64,000 bases of DNA from Aureimonas jatrophae. Lineage in GTDB: Bacteria > Pseudomonadota > Alphaproteobacteria > Rhizobiales > Rhizobiaceae. The stretch covers positions 869,262-933,261 of the forward strand of contig NZ_FNIT01000001.1 in the NCBI RefSeq assembly GCF_900104035.1, in the 5' to 3' direction. The first letter of the stretch is position 1. Every line of letters begins with the position of its first letter. Positions 59,947 through 64,000 of this stretch are shown in pieces. The notes under the pieces are model-generated. The model had not been told where the DNA came from, did no database searches, and worked only from the letters and a program-made list of their open reading frames with translations. A program made the position numbers and the translations under genes.

Positions 59947-60860
59947 CGGCGATCACGGACGGCGTTTCCACCAGCCGGGCCACCACCGGGCGGCCGCGCT
60001 TGCGCACGAAGGCGGGCGTCGGTCCGCTGGCGTTGTTGGGCGTCGTGCCCTTCTTCCTGTTCGCGCTCCTGTTCCTGATCGGGCCGACGCTTTACCTGAT
60101 CCTCGGCGCCTTCCAGAACCCGGCCGGCGAGTGGACCCTCGCCAATATCGGCGCCCTGTTCCAGCCGCAGATCATGGCGGCCTACTCGATCTCGATCCGC
60201 GTCAGCCTTGCCTCCGCCGCGCTCGGCACGCTGATCGGCTTCGCGCTCGCCTACGCCATCGTCCACGGCGGTCTGCCGGGCTTCATCCGCTCGGGCGTCG
60301 TGACCTTCTCGGGGGTCGCGTCCAACTTCGCCGGCATCCCGCTCGCCTTCGCCTTTATCGCGACGCTCGGGCGCATCGGCCTCGTCACCTGGTTCCTGCG
60401 CGACGCCTTCGGCATCGATCTCTACCGTCTCGGCTTCAACCTGCTCAGCTTCTGGGGCCTGACGATCACCTATCTCTACTTCCAGATCCCGCTGATGGTG
60501 CTGATCATCACGCCGGCGCTGGACGGCTTGAAGCGCGAATGGCGCGAGGCGGCCTCGATCCTGGGCGCAACGCGCTGGCAGTACTGGCGCATGGTGGCGC
60601 TGCCGGTGCTCTTCCCGAGCCTGATGGGCTGCTTCCTGCTTCTGTTCGCCAACGCCTTCGGCGCGATCGCCACGGCTTACGCGCTGACCGGCTCCTCGCT
60701 CAACATCGTGCCGATCCTCCTTTACGCACAGATCCGGGGCGACGTTCTCTACAACCCCAATCTCGGCTACGCGCTGGCGGTCGGCATGATCGCGATCACG
60801 GGCCTTTCCAACATCCTCTACATCGTCCTTCGATCGCGCTCCGAGAGGTGGCTGCGATGA
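59943..60860 (+). CDS. ABC transporter permease 1
   Basis: A 305-residue inner-membrane protein with about six spans. The cytoplasmic EAA loop reads EWREAASILGATRWQYWRMVALPVLFPSL (about 195-223). N-terminus is soluble (about 25 residues). Start ATG overlaps the leader ORF stop; the stop overlaps the second permease ATG. It pairs with the next gene to form the channel. Confidence 0.92.
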   Translation: MTAITDGVSTSRATTGRPRLRTKAGVGPLALLGVVPFFLFALLFLIGPTLYLILGAFQNPAGEWTLANIGALFQPQIMAAYSISIRVSLASAALGTLIGFALAYAIVHGGLPGFIRSGVVTFSGVASNFAGIPLAFAFIATLGRIGLVTWFLRDAFGIDLYRLGFNLLSFWGLTITYLYFQIPLMVLIITPALDGLKREWREAASILGATRWQYWRMVALPVLFPSLMGCFLLLFANAFGAIATAYALTGSSLNIVPILLYAQIRGDVLYNPNLGYALAVGMIAITGLSNILYIVLRSRSERWLR

Positions 60861-61681
60861 CCGCCCGCCGCATCGGCGCGGGAGCGGTCGTGCTCCTGGG
60901 CGCCCTCTACTTCCTCCTGCCGCTCTGGGCGACGTTCCAGTTCTCGCTCGGCATGGTACGCGGCACCTGGAGCTTCCAGAGCTACCGCGTCGTCTTCGCC
61001 GACCAGCGCTTCCAGGAGACCTTCCTGTTCTCCACGGTCTGCGCGCTCGCCACGATCGTGCTCGGCGCGCTTCTCGTGGTGCCGACCGCCTACTGGGTGC
61101 GTCTGCGCCTGCCCAGGCTCCGGCCGATCGTCGAGTTCGTCACGCTCCTGCCGCTCGTGATCCCGCCGATCGTGCTCGTGTTCGGGTACCTGCGCCTCTA
61201 CAACTCGTCGTCCTGGCTGCCCTTCACCGCGACGCTCTGGGGCACCAACGTCCTGATGGTGTTCGGCTACACCGTCCTGTCGCTGCCCTACATGTACCGC
61301 GCGGTCGACACGGGCCTCCAGGCGATCGACATCCGCACGCTCACCGAGGCCGCCGAGAGCCTGGGGGCCAAGCGGCACGTCGTGCTCCTGCGCGTGATCC
61401 TGCCGAACGTGCGGGCCGCGGTCCTATCGGGCGCCTTCCTGACCTTCGCGATCGTGATCGGCGAGTTCGTGCTGGCGAGCCTCCTCAACCGGCCGGCCTT
61501 CGGTCCCTACCTCCAGAATGTCGGCGCCAACCGCGCCTACGAACCGGCGGCCCTTGCGATCATCGCCTTCGCGGTGACCTGGGGCTGCATGATCCTCCTG
61601 CAACTGGCCGGCGGCGGCGCACCGGGGCGCCCGCGCGCCTCCGTGCGCGCGCTCCTCAAGATTGGAAGGCGCGGGCGATGA
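60857..61681 (+). CDS. ABC transporter permease 2
   Basis: A 274-residue inner-membrane protein with about six spans. The EAA loop is TEAAESLGAKRHVVLLRVILPNVRAAVLSG (about 162-190). ATG 60857 overlaps the previous stop (ATGA) and its own stop overlaps the ATPase start, so the three genes are coupled. Sequence type agrees with spermidine/iron/phosphonate-type permeases. Confidence 0.92.
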   Translation: MTARRIGAGAVVLLGALYFLLPLWATFQFSLGMVRGTWSFQSYRVVFADQRFQETFLFSTVCALATIVLGALLVVPTAYWVRLRLPRLRPIVEFVTLLPLVIPPIVLVFGYLRLYNSSSWLPFTATLWGTNVLMVFGYTVLSLPYMYRAVDTGLQAIDIRTLTEAAESLGAKRHVVLLRVILPNVRAAVLSGAFLTFAIVIGEFVLASLLNRPAFGPYLQNVGANRAYEPAALAIIAFAVTWGCMILLQLAGGGAPGRPRASVRALLKIGRRGR

Positions 61682-62796
61682 GCTTTCTCGAGATCGAGGA
61701 CGTCCAGAAGAGCTTCGGCGCGACGACGGTCGTCCACCACTTCTCGCTGTCGGTGGAGCGGGGCGAGTTCGTGTCGTTTCTCGGACCGTCGGGCTGCGGC
61801 AAGACCACGATGCTGCGCATCGTGGCGGGCTTCGAGACGCCCAGCGCCGGCACCGTTCGCATCGACGGGCAGGACGTGACGCGCCTGCCGCCCAACGAGC
61901 GGCGCATCGGCATGGTGTTCCAGGCCTACGCGCTGTTTCCCAACATGACCGTGCGCGACAACGTCGCCTTCGGCCTGCGCATCGCCGGTATGGGCCGCGA
62001 GGAGCGCGCGGCGCGCGTCGAGGAGATGCTGCGCCTCATCGGCCTGCCGCACGTCGCCGACCGCTATCCCTACCAGCTGTCGGGCGGCCAGCAGCAGCGC
62101 GTGGCGCTCGCCCGCGCCATCGCGCCGCGCCCGCGCGTCCTTCTTCTCGACGAGCCGCTCTCCGCGCTCGACGCCAAGATCCGCGTGTCGCTTCGCGAGG
62201 AGATCCGCGAACTGCAGCGCTCGCTCGGCATCACCACGATCTTCGTGACGCACGACCAGGAGGAGGCGCTGTCCATGTCGGACCGCATCGTGGTCATGTC
62301 GGAGGGCCGGGCCGAGCAGGTCGGCACGCCGTTCGAGATCTACAACCGTCCGCGCACCCGCTTCGTCGCGTCGTTCGTGGGAACGCTCAGCCTTCTGGAA
62401 GGGGAGGCGGCCTTCGGCGACCGCGCGATCGTGGCCGGCCAGGAGGTCGAGGCGGAGATGCCCGGCGCCAAGCCCGGCGACCGCGTGACGCTGGCGCTGC
62501 GTCCCGAGTCGCTGTCGCTTCACCCCTCGCGCGAGCGCTCCAACGCCCTCAAGGGCACGATCAGCGACGTCGCGTTCCTCGGCTCGGTGGTGCGCGTGCG
62601 CGCCCGCTTCGGCCAGGGCGAGCTCCTGATCGACACGTTCAACGACCCCGCCGCCCCGCCGCCCCAGCGCGGCGAGCCGGTGACGGTGTTCTTCTCGCCC
62701 GCCGACGTCCAGTGCCTGGATGCGGCGACCGGCGCGACGCACCGCCCGTCGGTCCGCGCGGGCGCGGGAAGCGTCGCGCAGCCGGTCGACGCCTGA
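61678..62796 (+). CDS. ABC transporter ATP-binding protein
   Basis: Energises the importer. The 372-residue protein has Walker A GPSGCGKTT (36-44), Q-loop near FQAYALF, signature LSGGQQQR (about 134-141), Walker B LLLDEPLSALDA (about 153-166) and a C-terminal TOBE domain (about 245-340). It resembles PotA/FbpC-type ATPases. The final gene of the transporter, 108 bp before the phosphatase gene. Confidence 0.94.
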   Translation: MSFLEIEDVQKSFGATTVVHHFSLSVERGEFVSFLGPSGCGKTTMLRIVAGFETPSAGTVRIDGQDVTRLPPNERRIGMVFQAYALFPNMTVRDNVAFGLRIAGMGREERAARVEEMLRLIGLPHVADRYPYQLSGGQQQRVALARAIAPRPRVLLLDEPLSALDAKIRVSLREEIRELQRSLGITTIFVTHDQEEALSMSDRIVVMSEGRAEQVGTPFEIYNRPRTRFVASFVGTLSLLEGEAAFGDRAIVAGQEVEAEMPGAKPGDRVTLALRPESLSLHPSRERSNALKGTISDVAFLGSVVRVRARFGQGELLIDTFNDPAAPPPQRGEPVTVFFSPADVQCLDAATGATHRPSVRAGAGSVAQPVDA

Positions 62797-62904
62797 CACG
62801 GCCGTTTCTCGACTCCGCCCGGGCGGGGTGGGTCTTGCAGGACGCGGCGAACGCCCGACATGCACCGCCGGGGGCATTTCAGGAGCTGAAGGCGGCGGAC
62901 CCGA

Positions 62905-64000
62905 TTGAGCGACCAGACGAACCGCCTGCCGGAAACGGCGGGCCCGATCCTTTATGCGCGCGGCGCCGACGCGCAGACGCTGCGCCTGACCGCCGTCATG
63001 GTCACACGCGAGGGCGCGCCCGCACCGCTCCTCGAGCCTGACGGCGGCGAGGCCCGCCCCATGCACCGCCGCGCGACCTTGTTCGGGCGCAGCGTCTGGG
63101 GACTCGACTTCGAGCTGCCGGCGCGGCGCGAGGGGGCGCACTACGGGTTGGACGGGACTCGCTTCCGTGTCGCGAGCGACCTCACCGGCGACCTCGCCAT
63201 CGCCTTCGTGTCCTGCAACGGCCAGGAGAACGGCGACGAGGACCGTACCCACGACGACCGCGACGTCCTGTGGCGGCGGCTTCTGGACGAGCACCACCGC
63301 CGTCCCTTTGCGCTCCTTCTGCACGGCGGCGACCAGCTCTATGCCGACGAGGCGGTGGACAGCCATCCCGAGACGCGCCGCTGGAACGACCTGCCGAACG
63401 AGGAGCGGCCCGGCGTCGCCTGGACGGCGGAGATGCGCGAAGCGGTGCGGCGCTACTTCTTCCGGCGCTACCTCGCGCTGTTGCGGCAGCCCGCCGCCCG
63501 CGAGCTTCTCGCCCGCGTGCCCTCGATCATGATCTGGGACGACCACGACATCTTCGACGGCTGGGGCAGCCACCCCGCCGCGCTCCAGGCAAGTCCCGTG
63601 GCGCTCGGCCTGTTCGAGGCCGCACGCGAGATGTTCGTCCTGTTCCAGCTGGGCGCCGAGCCCGGCCGGCTGCCCGACACCTGCCTCGATCCAAGCGGGA
63701 CGAGCCTGTCGCAGGGCGCGGGGTTCCCGGGCTTCGGCGTGGTCGCGCCGGACCTACGCTCCGAACGCCTGCCCGATCGCGTCATGGGCGAGCCCGGCTG
63801 GCGCGCCTTCGAGCGGTCGCTGGAGCGCTTGCCGCGGGGCGAGCGGCGCATCGTCGTGTCCAGCGTTCCGGCGATCGGTCCGCGCCTGTCGCTGGTGGAA
63901 GCGCTTCTCGACTTCTATCCCGGCGTCAACAAGTACGAGGACGACCTGCGCGACCAGTGGCAGAGCCGGGCGCATCGCGACGAGTGGCGGCGCTTCCTCC
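62905..64000 (+). CDS. alkaline phosphatase D (PhoD)-like family protein (3' end outside window)
   Basis: About 365 residues are visible, running off the window. Metallophosphatase motifs include FVSCNGQ (about 94), LLHGGDQLYAD (about 132) and MIWDDHDIFDGWGSH (about 210), the PhoD-like pattern. No signal peptide is seen, so it may be cytoplasmic. TTG 62905 is the only plausible early start since a stop codon lies at 62887-62889; ATG 62998 is an alternative. Same strand as the ABC transporter, 108 bp downstream, suggesting linked function. Confidence 0.85.
   Translation, partial: MSDQTNRLPETAGPILYARGADAQTLRLTAVMVTREGAPAPLLEPDGGEARPMHRRATLFGRSVWGLDFELPARREGAHYGLDGTRFRVASDLTGDLAIAFVSCNGQENGDEDRTHDDRDVLWRRLLDEHHRRPFALLLHGGDQLYADEAVDSHPETRRWNDLPNEERPGVAWTAEMREAVRRYFFRRYLALLRQPAARELLARVPSIMIWDDHDIFDGWGSHPAALQASPVALGLFEAAREMFVLFQLGAEPGRLPDTCLDPSGTSLSQGAGFPGFGVVAPDLRSERLPDRVMGEPGWRAFERSLERLPRGERRIVVSSVPAIGPRLSLVEALLDFYPGVNKYEDDLRDQWQSRAHRDEWRRFL

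Overview
The window looks like a chromosomal segment of a GC-rich, carotenoid-pigmented alphaproteobacterium of the order Hyphomicrobiales (Rhizobiales). Lineage clues are two BA14K (Brucella 14-kDa-like) proteins, small families typical of the order (DUF2093, DUF4170, DUF2585), the WaaA/LpxK/DUF374 lipid A neighbourhood, a poxvirus-type topoisomerase IB and an alphaproteobacterial LexA box (GAAC-N7-GAAC). The crtX-Y-I-B cluster with crtE and a type 2 IPP isomerase would suit a yellow Aurantimonadaceae-like organism (Aureimonas or relatives), but that genus-level guess is inference. No rRNA, tRNA, CRISPR array, insertion sequence or prophage was recognised, and GC content and codon use look even throughout.

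Layout. 1-5.9 kb: rluB (5' end outside the window), rsmD, a pair of secreted M16 peptidases (one active, one lacking the zinc motif) and a patatin-like phospholipase. 6-9.3 kb: topoisomerase IB, a DUF2945 protein and a Kef-type antiporter. 9.4-15 kb: pmbA, an inositol-monophosphatase-family enzyme and a DUF4170/DUF374/waaA/lpxK lipid A-Kdo run. 15-28.3 kb, minus strand: mutL and a glycogen operon reading pgi-glgP-glgC-glgA-pgm-DUF2585-glgX, with no branching enzyme. 28.5-36.1 kb, minus strand: the tamA-tamB envelope export pair; TamB carries tandem 101-residue repeats. 36.4-37.5 kb: two BA14K genes.

37.7-40.4 kb: a two-gene DNA-repair operon (radical SAM protein and a DUF4130-UdgX fusion) with a LexA box directly in front. 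40.4-43.7 kb: a LysE exporter and a cyanide-insensitive-type cytochrome bd oxidase (cydA, cydB and a 35-residue DUF2474 gene). 43.9-46.5 kb: a D-lyxose/D-mannose-type isomerase and a HerA/FtsK-like ATPase. 46.5-54.3 kb: a second DUF2585 gene and the carotenoid cluster. IPP isomerase and CrtE would supply GGPP, CrtB and CrtI make phytoene and then lycopene, CrtY cyclises it and CrtX glucosylates a hydroxylated product; no hydroxylase (crtZ) is in the window. 54.4-57.5 kb: fbp, rpe and a TerC-family membrane protein. 57.6-64 kb: a PHP-domain phosphoesterase, a complete ABC importer (binding protein, two permeases, ATPase) and a PhoD-like phosphatase running off the end, together suggesting an organophosphate uptake locus.

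The strongest second-look items are the LexA-box DNA repair operon, the regular 303-bp repeat series in tamB, the glycogen operon that lacks glgB and has a 17-bp perfect palindrome at the glgP-glgC junction, the two DUF2585 paralogues, and the phosphoesterase-flanked ABC transporter with a hairpin and a nine-codon leader ORF.
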